Assembly (NCBI GenBank): GCA_014529385.2
Contig: CM043962.1
Coordinates: 85,179,680-85,243,679 of the forward strand
Direction of reading: 5' to 3'
From: Adiantum capillus-veneris
Taxonomy: Eukaryota > Streptophyta > Polypodiopsida > Polypodiales > Pteridaceae
Length of the DNA: 64,000 nt
This document shows, in pieces, positions 11,962 through 23,705 of the stretch; within the stretch, counting starts at the first letter, position 1, and each line of letters opens with the position of its first letter. Both the position numbers and the translations under genes were made by a program. Under the pieces are notes generated by a model that worked only from the letters and a program-made list of their open reading frames with translations, made no database searches and was not told the origin of the DNA.

Positions 11962-13641
11962 CCAGTGTCACACTTGAGAATGTAATAGATTTTCAATAGG
12001 TGCATACATCCTCTCTTTGCAAATCATGTCCTTGGGGTGGGGAGAGTAATATTGGATGTACTAAGCATTCAACTTTTCTACGTTTGTTATCCCCTTTCAT
12101 TTTGGGGCTATTCAAAGTTAGTGTTTGCAAACAGAGGTTTATTGTGTTTTTAACTAGCTTTAATTATAAGATCTCAAGTAGTAGGCGCCCAAAAAGACTT
12201 TTTCATTTCTTTTTAAAGGAATCACTGAAGATGCTTATTCAAAAGTTTGGATAAAAGGTAAACTTAATGAAAAGAAAGGGGGGTAGGGAAGGGCTTGCAT
12301 AGAAATTGCACAAGAGATTATTTTTTCGTATTTTCTGATTGTGCACAAATGGTGAGCGAGCTGGATTTTTTTGGGGCATGCGTTGTCAGAGAGAGAGAGA
12401 GAGAGATAGTGACGATACTGGCCGATTGCCTTGCCTTTCCACCCAACATGGCACTGTGAACGTGCGGGCTTACACTCTAGCTTTCTCTTTGCCTGTGTCT
12501 ATCCGCCTCCCCTGCTGCGCTTCGGAAGGCGCAAGCCTGCAATGTACCAGGGCGGATGCGATGCATCTCTCTGTCTCTCTCCCTCTCGTTTCTTTGCGTG
12601 GCAGGACTTTAGTACATGTCTGCATCTATCCGTGCAAGGGAGGGTATGAGAAGTGGGGCACGTTCGCAGAGGGAGGGTTGGCCTCAAATGGGGAACAAGA
12701 GCACATGCTCTGTATGCGATGACTCAGAGCAGGGGTCCAAATGTGCGCAGTTGGCAGGGGCAAGAGCACCGAAGCTGGAGAGAAGGATGAGGCGCTTATA
12801 CGCATGGGAATCGGGGCATTGTCAAAGGATTTTCTTTCATGAAAGTCGGAGAGAGAATCTGCCGCTCTAATTAATTAATGCAGTGTAAAATAGACCCAGT
12901 AGGTTTGATAGATTCCAAGCTTTCCGTGAAGAAAATCGGTAAAATTTTACAAGTTTTAGTATATATATTATCTATTCTTCAAATTTTGATCTGAAAACCA
13001 AAATATTTTTTAGTGTGCCCCTTATTTACTTTAAATTATTTTGATCGAGAAAAAAGATTTGGTGCTCTCTCTCTCTCTCTCTCTCTCTCTCAACACACAC
13101 AGACACACACAATGTGTGTGTGTGTCCTTCCATTTTGAGACTATTGAAGACCGGTGTTCTATAAAAATTGGGATTTAATATATTTAGCTAGATTCCAAGT
13201 TTGCGTTGAAGTAAACCGGTAAAGTTTTGATAGTGTACATATGAACAATTCCATAAATTTTAAACTTCTATGGCCATTGTCCTTCAAAAAGCAAAGTTGA
13301 GCCACCATTCAATTGGCTTTCAAAAGTAAAATTAAAGTCTTTCTTCAATGGGAAAAGTAGAGTCAACTCCCCTTTTTTTTTTTTTTTTGGTGAACTTGTC
13401 GCGTTGAAAAGTTGAAAGTTGAAAAGGTTAAGAGGTTCCAAGCTTCAACATTTTGTAAAGTTTTGTTTTGAAGTGAAGCAATGAGTGACATGTGGAGACT
13501 CTCTTCATGCTTGAAATTTTTAAGCTCCACTAGCTCGTGTGACCCGCTTATAGCGAGTCTCGCTCGCTCTCACCAATAGTACATTGTAAAGGCTTCGGTG
13601 GTGCTTATGCATGCTAACACTATCTACATAAGCCCTACATT

Positions 13642-13688
<47 letters not shown>

Positions 13689-13930
13689 AATGGGGGAGAG
13701 AGAGAGAGAGAGATAGATCTATTTGATATGTAGCCCATTTTAGTGTATTCCAAGAGACAATCTCCCAGACAGGAAGCTCCTCAAGGACTTTTTGTGCTTT
13801 ATGATGTGCACCACATCTAGCATACATGTCAACCAAGGTAGTGTATGCTGACTAGCAATATCATCATGAATTGTTTCGTTCATAACCATATCCTGTGTAA
13901 TTCCAGATGCTTTCAAGGTGCAAGTGGATG
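11919..13930. repeat. Segmental duplication, copy 1 (copy 2 at 60452-61887)
   Basis: It aligns with 60452-61887 in the same orientation through shared blocks: 'gaatgtaatagattttcaat', 'cttggggtggggagagtaat', 'tttagtgtgccccttattt', 'ttgatcgagaaaaaagattt', and 'tgagtgacatgtggag', ending inside PPR sequence. Copy 1 holds a ~730-bp insertion (12181-12909), and copy 2 holds another (~60826-61122). (CT)n, (AC)n and a long (AG)n (13644-13712) run lie inside. There is no intact gene. Confidence 0.85.
12181..12909. mobile_element. GC-richer insertion of unknown type in copy 1
   Basis: Absent from the matching place in copy 2 (near 60705), where 'atctcagatag' runs directly into 'attccaagc'. Base composition is richer in G+C than the AT-rich flanks. 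Frames of 60-127 residues occur on both strands but none resembles a known protein. The two ends (TAGGCGCCC... and ...GTTTGATAG) show no clear inverted repeat. A captured gene piece or a non-autonomous element are both possible. Confidence 0.5.
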
Positions 13931-16900
13931 TGATTGCATTTGGATAGATGCCCTCTCTCTACATATGCTAAAAACAGCCTAGAGCTTCCTGACTCTGACC
14001 CTTGGCTTCAAGATGCAAGCATATGTGATTGCATCTGGAGTGAAAAACCTCGCTTTGCATCCGTTGAAAATAGACAAAAGCTTCTTGGCCCTACCCAAGC
14101 TGGGCATATCCCGCAATCAGTGCATTCCAAGAGACGACATCCCGGACATGAAGCTCCTCAAGCAATTTTTTTGCTTTATAAAGTGCACCACATTGGGCAT
14201 ACATGTCAACCAAGGCAATGCCAAGCGTATGTGATTGAATTTGGAGAGACACTCTTGCTTCATATCCACCAAAAATAGCCTAGAGCTTCTTGGTTCTTCC
14301 CAAGCTGGGCATATCCCGCAATCACTGCATTCCAAGAGACGACATACCAGACAGGAATCTCCTCAAGCATTTTTTGTTCTTTATGAAGTGCACCACATCT
14401 AGCGCACATGTCGACCAAGGAAGTGCCAAGCACAACATTTTCTTTCAACAACCATGGACTAACATTGTTTCGTGAATTCTTTTGGCCATATTTACATTTT
14501 GAGCAACACCCACAATGAGTGCATTCCAAAAGACAACATCTCGAATAGGATTGCAAGTGTACATGATTGCATTTAAAGCGATGCCCTCACTTTGCATCTA
14601 TTGAACATATCCCAAAGCTTTCTCACCTTGACCCTTTCCTTCAAGATGCAAGCGTATGTGATTCCATTTGGAGAGACATCATCAAGCACTTTTTGTACTT
14701 CATAAAGTGCACCACATCTCGCATACATGTCGACCAACGCAGTGTATGTTGACAAACAATATCATCATAAATTCTTTTGCTCATAACAACATCCTGTGTA
14801 ATTCCACATGCTTTCAAGGTACAAGTGTATGTAATTGCATTTGGAGGGATGCCCTCTCTCTACATCTGCTAAAAACAGCCCAAAGCTTCTTGTTGACCTT
14901 GATTCTTGGCTTCAAGTTGCAAGCATATGAAAAGCCCTCACTTCCAATCCATCGAATATAGAGCAGACCTTCCTGACCTAGCCCAAGTTGGGAAAATCCC
15001 GCAATCTGTGCATTCTAAGAGATGACATCCCACCGGACAAGAAGCTCCTCAAGCAATTTTTGTGATTTATGAAGTGCATTACATTTGGCATACATGTCGA
15101 CCAAGGCATTGCCAAGCATATGTTATTGAATACGGAGAGACACCCTCACTTCACTTCCATAAAAAATAGCCAAGAGCTTCTTGGTCATGCCCAAGCTTGG
15201 CATATCCCACAATCATTGTAGTCCAAGAGACGACATCCCGGACAGGAAATTCCTCAAGTACTTTTTGTGCATAGCCAAGAGTATGTGATTGAATATGGAG
15301 AGACACCCTTGCTTCACTTTCATAAAAAATAGCCAAAAGCTTCTTGGTCGTGCCCAAGCTCGGCATATCCCACAATCATTGCAGTCCAAGAGACGACATC
15401 CCGGACAGGAAACTCCTCAAGTACTTTTTGTGCTTTATGAAGTGCAGCACATCTGGTGCACATGTCGACAAAGGAAATGCCAAGCACGACATTTTCTTTC
15501 AATAACTATTGACTAACATTTTCATCGTGAATTATTTTGGCCATATTAACATCTTGGGCAACACCCACAATCAGTGTATTCCAAAAGAAAATATCCCGGA
15601 CAGGATTGCAAGTGTACGTGATTGCATTTGGAACAATTCCCTCACTTTGCATGTATTGAACATAGCACAAAGCTTCCTCACCTTGACCCTTTCCTTCAAG
15701 ATGCAAGCGTATGTGATTCCATTTGGAGAGACATTCTCAAGCACTTTTTGTGCTTTATGAAGAGCACCACATCTGGCATACATGTCGACCTAGGTAGTGT
15801 ATGCTGACTAACAATATCATCATGAATTCTTTTGCTCATAAAAAATCATGTGTAATTCCACATTCCTTCAAGGTGCAAGTGTATGTAATTGCATTTGGAA
15901 AGATGCCCTCTCTCTACATCTGCTGAAAACAACCCAAAGCTTTCTGACCCTGACCCTTGGCTTCAAGTTGCAAGCGTATGTGATTGCATCTGGAGTGAAA
16001 ACCCTCGCTTTGCATCTACCAAAAAAGGACAAGAGCTTCGTGGCCGTGCCCAAGTTGGGCATATCCCACAATCGGTGCATTCCAAGAGAAGACATCCCGG
16101 ACAAGAAGCTCCTCAAGAAATTTTTGTGCTTTATGAAGTGCACCACATTTGGCATACATGTTGACCAAGGCAGTGCCAAGAGTATGTGATTGAATATGGA
16201 TAGATACCCTTGCTTCACATCCACCGAAGATAGCCCAGAGCTTCTTGGCCCAACCAAGGTTGGGCATATCCCACAGTCATTGCATTTCAAGAGATGACAT
16301 CCTAGACAGGAGCTCCTCAACCACTTTTTGTGCTTTATGAGAAGTGCACCATATGTGGTGCACATGTCCACCAAGGCAATGCCAAGCACGACATTATCTT
16401 TCAAAAACCACTAACTTATAATGTCATCATGAATTCTTTTGGCCATATTAACATCTTGGGCTACACACACAATGAATGCATTCCAAAAGAAAACATACTG
16501 GTGGATAGGATTGCAAATGTACTTGATTGCTTTTAGAACGATGCCCTCACTTTCCATCTATTGCACATAGCCTAGAGCTTCCTCACCCTGACTCTTGCTT
16601 TCAAGATGCAAGCGTATGTGATTCCATTTGGAGAGATATCCTCAAGCACTTTTTGTGCTTTATGAAGTGCACCACATCTGGCATACATGTCAACCAATGC
16701 AGTGTATGATGACTAACAATACCATCGTGAATTATTTTTCTCATAACAACATCTTGTGTAATTCCACATGCCTTTAAGGTGAAAGGGTATGTGATTGCAT
16801 TTGGAGAGATGCCCTCTCTCTACATCTGCTAAGAACATCCCAAAGCTTCATGACCCTTACCCTTTCCTTCAAGTTGCAAGGGTATGTGATTTCATATGGA

Positions 16901-18147
16901 GTGAAAACCATTGCTTTGCATCCATAAAAAATACACCAAAGCTTCTTGGCCATGCCAAAGTTGGGCATATCCCGCAATCAATGCATTCCAAAAAGAGGAC
17001 ATTCCATACAAGAAGCTCCTCAAGCAATTTTTGTGATTAATGAACTGCACCACATTTGGCATACATGTCAACCAAGGCAGTGCCAAGCGTATGTGATTGA
17101 ATCTGGAGAGACACCCTTGCTTCACATCAACCAAACATAGCCCAGAGATTCTTGGCCCTACCCATGTTGGACATATCCCGCAATCATTGCATTTCAAGAG
17201 ACGACATCTTGGAAAGGAACCTCCTGAAGCACTTTTTGTGCTTTATGAAGTGCACCACATATGGTGCACATGTCGAACAAGGAAATGCCAAGCAGGACAT
17301 TTTCTTTCAACAACTACTGACTAACACTGTCATCGTGAATTCTTCTAGCCATATTAACATCTTGGTAAACACCCACAATTAGTGCATTCCAATAGACAAC
17401 ATCCTTCATAGGATTGCAAGTGTATGTGATTGCATTTGGAATGATGCCCTCACTTTGCATCTATTGAACATAGCCCAGAGCTTCCTCACCTTGACCCTTG
17501 CTTTCAAGATGCAAGCATATATGATTCCATTTGGAGAGACATCCTCAAGCACTTTTTGTGCTTTATGAAGTGCACCACATCTGACATACATGTCCACCAA
17601 GGTAGTGTATGCTGACTAACATATCATCGTGAATTATTTTTATCATAGCAACATCCTGTGTAATTCCACATGCATTCAAGGTGCAAGTTATGTAGATGCA
17701 TTTGAGGAGATGCCCTCTCTATACATCTGTTGAAAACAGCCCAGAGATTTTTTACCATCACCCTTGGCTTCAAGTTGCAAGCATATGTGACTGCATATGG
17801 AGTTAAAACCCTCGCTTTGCATCCTTTAAAAATTACACCCGAGCTTCTTTGCCCTGCCCAAGTTGGACATACCCCACAATTGGTTCATTCGAAGAGACGA
17901 CATACGGGACAGGAAGCTCCTCAAGCAATTTTTGTGATTAATGAAGTGCACCACATTTGGCATACATGTCGACCAAGGCAGTGCCAAGCGCATGTGATTG
18001 AATCTAGAGAGACACCCTCACTTCACATCCAACGAAAATAGCCCAGAGCTTCTTGGCCCTACCCAAGTTGGGCATATCCCACAATCACTGCATTCGAAGA
18101 GAAGACATCCTAGACAGGAAGCTCCTCAAGCACTTTTTGTGCTTTAT
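13735..18147 (-). pseudogene. Large decayed PPR array with ~0.9-kb higher-order repeat
   Basis: The minus strand carries about 4.4 kb of PLS-type PPR motifs (for example [33 protein letters not shown], and MQSEG-type P motifs followed by NAITYACILK). The landmark 'gtgtatg' after 'catacatgtcgaccaa' recurs at about 13841, 14742, 15797, 16702 and 17605, a spacing near 0.9 kb (one interval is 1.05 kb because of a local ~160-bp duplication at 15136-15432). Frequent stops make it a pseudogene. An intact protein of this kind would bind organellar RNA. The array ends abruptly at about 18147 against a Ty3 fragment. Confidence 0.9.
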
Positions 18148-19380
18148 GAATGCGGTCTTTACAATGTCTGGATCAACTATCCTTGTTTGATGGTAGCCAC
18201 TTTTTAGGTCAATTCTACTAAAGTAGGTGGACCCTTGTAGCTTATCAAATAGGTCTTCTACCCAGGGAACGGGAAATCGATTTTTGATAATGATTCTATT
18301 TAGTGCTCTATAGTCGATACACATACGTTATGGGCCGTCTTTATTTTTCATAGGTGAACAAAATGGAGATGAGTTAGGCCTAACCATGCCCGTCTCAACT
18401 AACTCATGCACGTGCTGCATAATCTCCTCTTGTTGAGCTTGAGAAACTCTATAAGGAGGTTTATTAGGCAGTGAACAAAATGGAGATGAGCTAGGCCTTA
18501 CCATGCCCTTCTCAACTAACTCATGCACTTGCCGCATAATCTCCTCTTGTTGATCTTGAGAAACTCTATAAAGAGGTTTATTAGGCGGTGAACTTCTTGG
18601 AAAAAGTTCAATTGCACGGTCATCATTGCCTCATTTAGGAGGTAGTTCACAAGGAACGTCGTCAATAAAAACATCTTGAAATCCCTTGAGAAAATTGGAT
18701 AACTCTAATTCTTTGTAATTGTTTATATTTTCTTTTGCTAAAGCATTAGGTTCATTTTGAGAATCTTTAACAAAAATCATGTACACGGAAATAGAGCTCT
18801 TTATTGACTTATTGCAAGCTTGCGTATGTACAATGGGTATGTTGTTACCCAATTCTTTGGCATCTATGTACATATCTTTTTCCCTGAACCTATAGTAGAT
18901 TTTCCTTTCAGTGAATTTAACATTGGTAGCCATGCAATCAAACCATGGTGCCCCTAGGGTTACATCCTCGTGCTTGAGAGGAAAGATAAAGAAGTCCTCT
19001 TTGTCCACATAGCTTTGGACATGGAGCCTCAATTTCTCAATTAAGGGAGTGACTGGAGCTTCTTGCCCCTTGAAAGCACCATCAGCCGGGTAGAACATCT
19101 CCCATCTCATAGGCTTGGATGCCTAGCTCGGTGGCCAGCTCTGTGGATATGAAATTGTGAGTAGAACCAGGGTCAAAAAGAATAAAAGCATCATGCTCTC
19201 TTACCTTTCCCCAAGGATGGCATATAGGAGATCCTTTGTGGTGAGCTTCCTCTTCTTGGATTTCGACCAAGGTAGCTCTAGGAGGCTGATGGTGGGTGTT
19301 CTTTGGGGGGCAAGCGTGGTAAGCATGCCCTTGCTCCCGCATTTGAAACAATGGTTATCCTTGCGATAACGCTCAAGCTC
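18148..19380 (-). mobile_element. Ty3/gypsy fragment: Gag end, protease, start of RT
   Basis: Right to left on the minus strand: a zinc knuckle HCFKCGSKG...HAYHAC split by a one-base frameshift (near 19345), protease AFILFDPGSTHNFIS (near 19170), a linker with REKDMYIDAKELGN, the pre-RT ELPPK, and RT block [20 protein letters not shown], ending near 18148 at DPDIVKTAF. An in-frame tandem duplication of 117 bp (39 codons) repeats the HELVE.GMVRP.SSPFCS segment (18360-18593). Both ends are truncated, against PPR on the left and an oppositely oriented Ty3 Gag on the right. Confidence 0.9.
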
Positions 19381-19384
19381 TTCA

Positions 19385-20340
19385 GGAGGAAAAAGGTCAT
19401 AAGAAGAGGAGGTCCATTAGTAGTAGTTCTTCTACTGATAACTCTGATTCAAGTGAAGTTTCCAGCAGTTCTGAGAGTAGCTCCAATGATAAGACCAAGG
19501 ATAAGCCTAAAAAGGGGTCTTGGACTAAGAAGATTGGAGAGATGGCTCGGCAAATTGCTGAGATTAGACAGACCAGACAACCAGTGAGAAGAATGGAGAT
19601 TTGGTGTTCAAAATGTAAATCTAAGGACCATGTTTCCAATGAGTGCCCAATGTAACTATTGTAAACCTATGGCCATTTATGGAGTAGTTGTGGTATTAGG
19701 ACTCATCATTTCAAAAAGGGCAAAGACTTGTGGTAGTGGCATATACCAATGCCGAACCAGTAAGAGTGGAAACTGCCAACGCTTCTCAGGAGGAGAAACC
19801 AGGTACCAGTGGTACTGGTCAGGGCGCGATAGATACCAAGCGGGTACTGGCCGGGGCTGGGGGGCGTGGTAGCTTCCGGAGCCAAAGTTTGAATTGCTAT
19901 ACTAGTGGAAGTTATGGGCATTTCGCGGCTCAATGTCCAGACACACCTGGGATTGTGGCTACTGAGGTGAAGGTACCAGAGCCAGTTCCAGTACGAGCAG
20001 TGACACAAGGCAAAGGAGCAGTGATTGAGGAAATCCTAAAGATTCCAGCAAATGGGCTCAACAGAGAGAGGTATGGAAGGCCAAGGGTAAAGAGAAGGTG
20101 GTTGATAAATGGAAGGAGCAGAGAGAACTAGCGGCAAAAGTCACGGAGGATTTAGCCAAGAAGCTGCCAGAGCAGCCAAAAAGTTCTGAAGCACGAGTCA
20201 TTCAAAAGACACCAGCCCAATCTACTAAGATAGATCATTCAAAGCCCGGCATACCTGAGACCATGTTGGCTGCAGTAGAAGGGATGATTGAAGAGTTGGG
20301 AGTTGATAGAGGAACTGGAAGCACTACAATGAAGGAATGA
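19385..20340 (+). pseudogene. Ty3/gypsy Gag C-terminal part
   Basis: The plus strand reads a Ser-rich stretch (SSSSSTDNSDSSEVSS), then RQPVRRMEIWCSKCKSKDHV...C, a CX2CX4HX4C zinc knuckle near 19610. It then passes through frame changes (19730-20131, 20098-20340) to a Lys/Glu-rich end. The N-terminal Gag and 5' LTR are missing because the element is cut at 19385 by the junction with the minus-strand fragment. Confidence 0.8.
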
Positions 20341-20352
20341 CATTGTGAAGAT

Positions 20353-20814
20353 ATGACCAGTTTTTTGAGCTCCGACAACCAGTCTGACCAGGAGAAAGAG
20401 GAAATTCATGTTAAAATCTGTGATAGAATCCAGAAACTCACTGTGGAGTTGGAAGAAATCAGAAGAACTTTGCGTGAAGTAGCAAAATTTATCAGACAGC
20501 GAACGAAGGCTGAGGAGGCCAGGAGAGTTGATTTGACGGCTGTCCGAGATGATGAAGTGCCGTTAATTCAGATAGATTACAAAGTTTGGAAACAATGGGA
20601 ACCACTTTCGAGTGTCATCCTAGATGGAGGAGCAGGAGTAAATATAATGGGAGTACATCTTCAGAAGAGGATGGGTATTACCAATTTGAAGCCAGTACCT
20701 TTCAAAGTGCGGATGGTAGATCATCGAGTCATGCAAGCTATTGGTATGATCAAAAATCTCCCGATACGAGTGGGCAAGGAGAAGTTCAAGACCAATTTTC
20801 TAGTTCTTCAGTGA
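20353..20814 (+). pseudogene. Ty3/gypsy protease domain
   Basis: A 153-residue frame. SVILDGGAGVNIMGVHLQKR (near residue 90) is a retropepsin active-site region in the D-G-G-A form found in some plant Ty3 lineages. A helical N-terminal part precedes it. It is followed in a shifted frame by RT. It would cleave the polyprotein in the particle. Confidence 0.8.
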
Positions 20815-23460
20815 TTGGTGAGGAACCAATCACTAAAGTAGCCAGTAGTGATTGGTTGTTTCCTATTGTAGTTGTTCCCAAAAAGAATGGGAAGTTGAGA
20901 GTATGTGTAGCTTATAGGAAACTTAATGCTCAAACCATCAAGGATCCATTTCCATTGCCTTTCACATATATGTTGCTTGATGAGATTGCAGGGTATGAGA
21001 TGTACAGCTTTATGGATGGATATAGTGGCTACAACCAATTACAAATTTCTCTTGAGGACCGGGGGAAGACCACTTTCATTACAGAGTGGGGAGCATTTAT
21101 GTATTTGGTAATGCCATTTGGCCTATGCAATGCACCAGCCACTTTTTAGCGGTGTATGATAGAGATATTCAATGAGTTTCTTTATCGGTTCCTCACCATA
21201 TTCATGGACAATTTCACCGTATATTCAGATTAGGAACAACATTTACTATTCCTAAAAATGGTTTTCAAGCGCTGTCAGGAGAAGCGGATTTGTCTGAATC
21301 CATTTAAATCTATTTTCCTAGTCTGGAAGGGACAGCTACTGGGACATGTAGTATCCTGCAATGGAATAGAAATGGCCAACGACAAGTTCCAGTGTGTGTT
21401 GCAAGCCAAGGCACCCAGGAATGCATCTGAGCTAAGTTCTTTCTTGGGATATATTAACTTTTACAGAAGATTTGTGTATAAATTTGCCTCCCAAGCTTTA
21501 CCACTATATAAGCTCACAAAGAAAACCAGCAAGTTCAATTGGACTGCTGAGTGTGAGAAAAGTTTCCAGAACTTAAAAAGTGTCATTATCAGTAAACCAG
21601 TCCTTCGGCAACCAAATTGGGATGTTATCTTCCATGTACATGTGGACGCTTCGGGGCTGGCAATGGGAGCAATATTAGCCCAGCCAGATGGAAGGATCGA
21701 CTATCCTGTCTATTTTTCCAGTTTGCAGATTCAGTCAGGCTGAACAAGGTTATACAACCACTGAACGAGAAGCTCTAGGGATGGTTTTCAATGGTACAAA
21801 ATTCAGGCATTATCTGCTAGGCAAACTGTTTCATTTCTATGTGGATCATCAGGCTCTCCTATTCTTGATTAATAAAGTCATTATTCAAGGCAGGCTAATA
21901 CGGTGGATGATGTTCCTTATGGAATTTGAATTTCGGATTTTCCATAAACCTGGCAAGAACCACAGTGGCGCTGATTTTCTCCCTAGGAGTACGGAGGGCT
22001 ATTTTGAATTGCCTTTAAGAGACAAACCAGTGGATGCTGAATTATTTCAACTAGAAGCAACAGAATCACTTGATCCTGAATTATATGAAGGGTGTTTTCC
22101 CAGATGACTGGAAGCAGAACCAAAAGAAGGCTTTGGTCATCAAAATCTTAAAGTTCTCCATCATCGGAGGTTCACTCTATCGATTAGGTGTTGATGGTAT
22201 TCTTCGCCAATGTGTGCCTATGGAAGGGAGAATGCAAGTCATCTTAGAGGCACATAATGGAGAATCTGGTGGACACTTTTCTAATGATGTTACTTACAAG
22301 AAGATTCTGCAGGCTGGTTTATGGTGGCAAACATTGATATCTGATGTCAGAAGATTTTGCAAAACTTGTGACATATGCCAAAGAATGGGTAGACCTACAA
22401 CTCTGTAGACATGACTCCCTTAACACCAGTACAACCACTGGGTGTTTTCATGAAATGGCGTTTGGATTTTATGGGACCTTTTAAGAAGGTTACTCCCAGG
22501 AAGAATAGGTATATAGTGATGGCCACCTGCTATGTAACTAAGTGGGTAGAAGCTAAGGCTCTTCCTAACAACATAGCCAAATCCACTGCAAGATTTTTAT
22601 TTGAGAATATTTTCTGTTGCTATGGATGTCTTGTGGAGATTGTGTCGGACCAAGGGACACACTTCATCAATGACACTATGGAGATCCTTCTGGATATGCT
22701 TTCAATCAAGCATAGGGAATCCACACCTTATTATCCTAGATGCAATGGACAGGCCGAAAGCAGTAACAAGACCATTAAGACTATTCTCACTAAGATTGTG
22801 CAGAAAAAGCCAGACCAGTGGGATTTGAAGCTTCAGACTGCTTTATGGGCATACAGGACAGTTTGTAAGGTCACTACATGATTGACACCATTCATAATGG
22901 TATATGGCACTGAAGCTGTTGTCCCTATGGAGTTTGTTATTCCAAGTCTCAAAATGGCTGTAAAATATGGGTTAGATTTTAATCACAATCTCAAAAAGCG
23001 ACTAGACTCGAGCTTACCCAGTTAGATGAACTCAGGCAACGGGCTATGCTGGAGCAGGAGATTATTTAGCAAAGAAGGAAGCACTGGCATGACCGAAGAA
23101 TCAAGGTTTGGGAGTTTCAGAAAGGGGATCTGGGACTCTTATATCAATCCATATTGGGTCCTAAGAAGCCGAATCTAAAGATAGCATGGGCAAGACCATT
23201 TGAAGTAGATTAGGTTTTCTCCAATGGCACGATAAGACTAAAAGACCTATCTAGATTACTGCTACCAGGGGTGTATAATGGAGCTAAAATCAAGCTCTAC
23301 TATTCAGAAGCTAGAGAGCCTTGCCAGGAACAAGGTATGAGGATCTGGGCACTGAAGACCAAGAGATTCCAGAATAAGCTATCTTGGGGCTTTTTCATGT
23401 GCAGCCAGTTCCAGTTTCAGAACCAGTTTCAGACTAGTACCAGTGCAACCAAGCCAGGAT
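20815..23460 (+). pseudogene. Ty3/gypsy RT-RNase H-integrase
   Basis: RT: LFPIVVVPKKNGKLRVCVAY, DGYSGYNQLQISLED, VMPFGLCNAPATF, and then TIFMDNFTVYS, where the usual catalytic Y/F-x-D-D reads F-M-D-N. RNase H: HVHVDASGLAMGAILAQ (Asp), TTEREALGMVF (Glu), FYVDHQALLFL (Asp). Integrase: H-x5-H near 22255 and CKTCDIC (zinc), then DFMGP, IVSDQGTHF and NGQAESSN for the D,D-35-E triad, and a C-terminal chromatin/DNA-binding part ending in PGVYNGAKIKLYY. In-frame stops and frameshifts lie at about 21149, 21231, 21740, 22105, 22407, 22880 and 23213. The order RT-RH-IN defines Ty3/gypsy. Confidence 0.93.
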
Positions 23461-23705
23461 GATACCAAGACCAGAACAGTGGAGACACAGTTATCAGTTT
23501 TTAGGCGACCAATGGTCAGATGGAATATCAGTGGTAATCATTTCAATGAGGGGTGAAATTCTTGTCCAATGCATGTTTGCCACGTCAATTGTGGTGCACA
23601 GAAGTCTAGGAACGGTAAGTGGTGGAGCTTTTATGGCGTGAACGCGTATAACAGTAAGGCGAGTCGACATTTTCCCTCACAAATCCCCTGCGGGACAATT
23701 ACCTC

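Noticed and set aside
12339-12870. Short GC-rich frames as host genes
   Set aside because: Three overlapping frames on both strands, none with a recognisable motif, inside an insertion.
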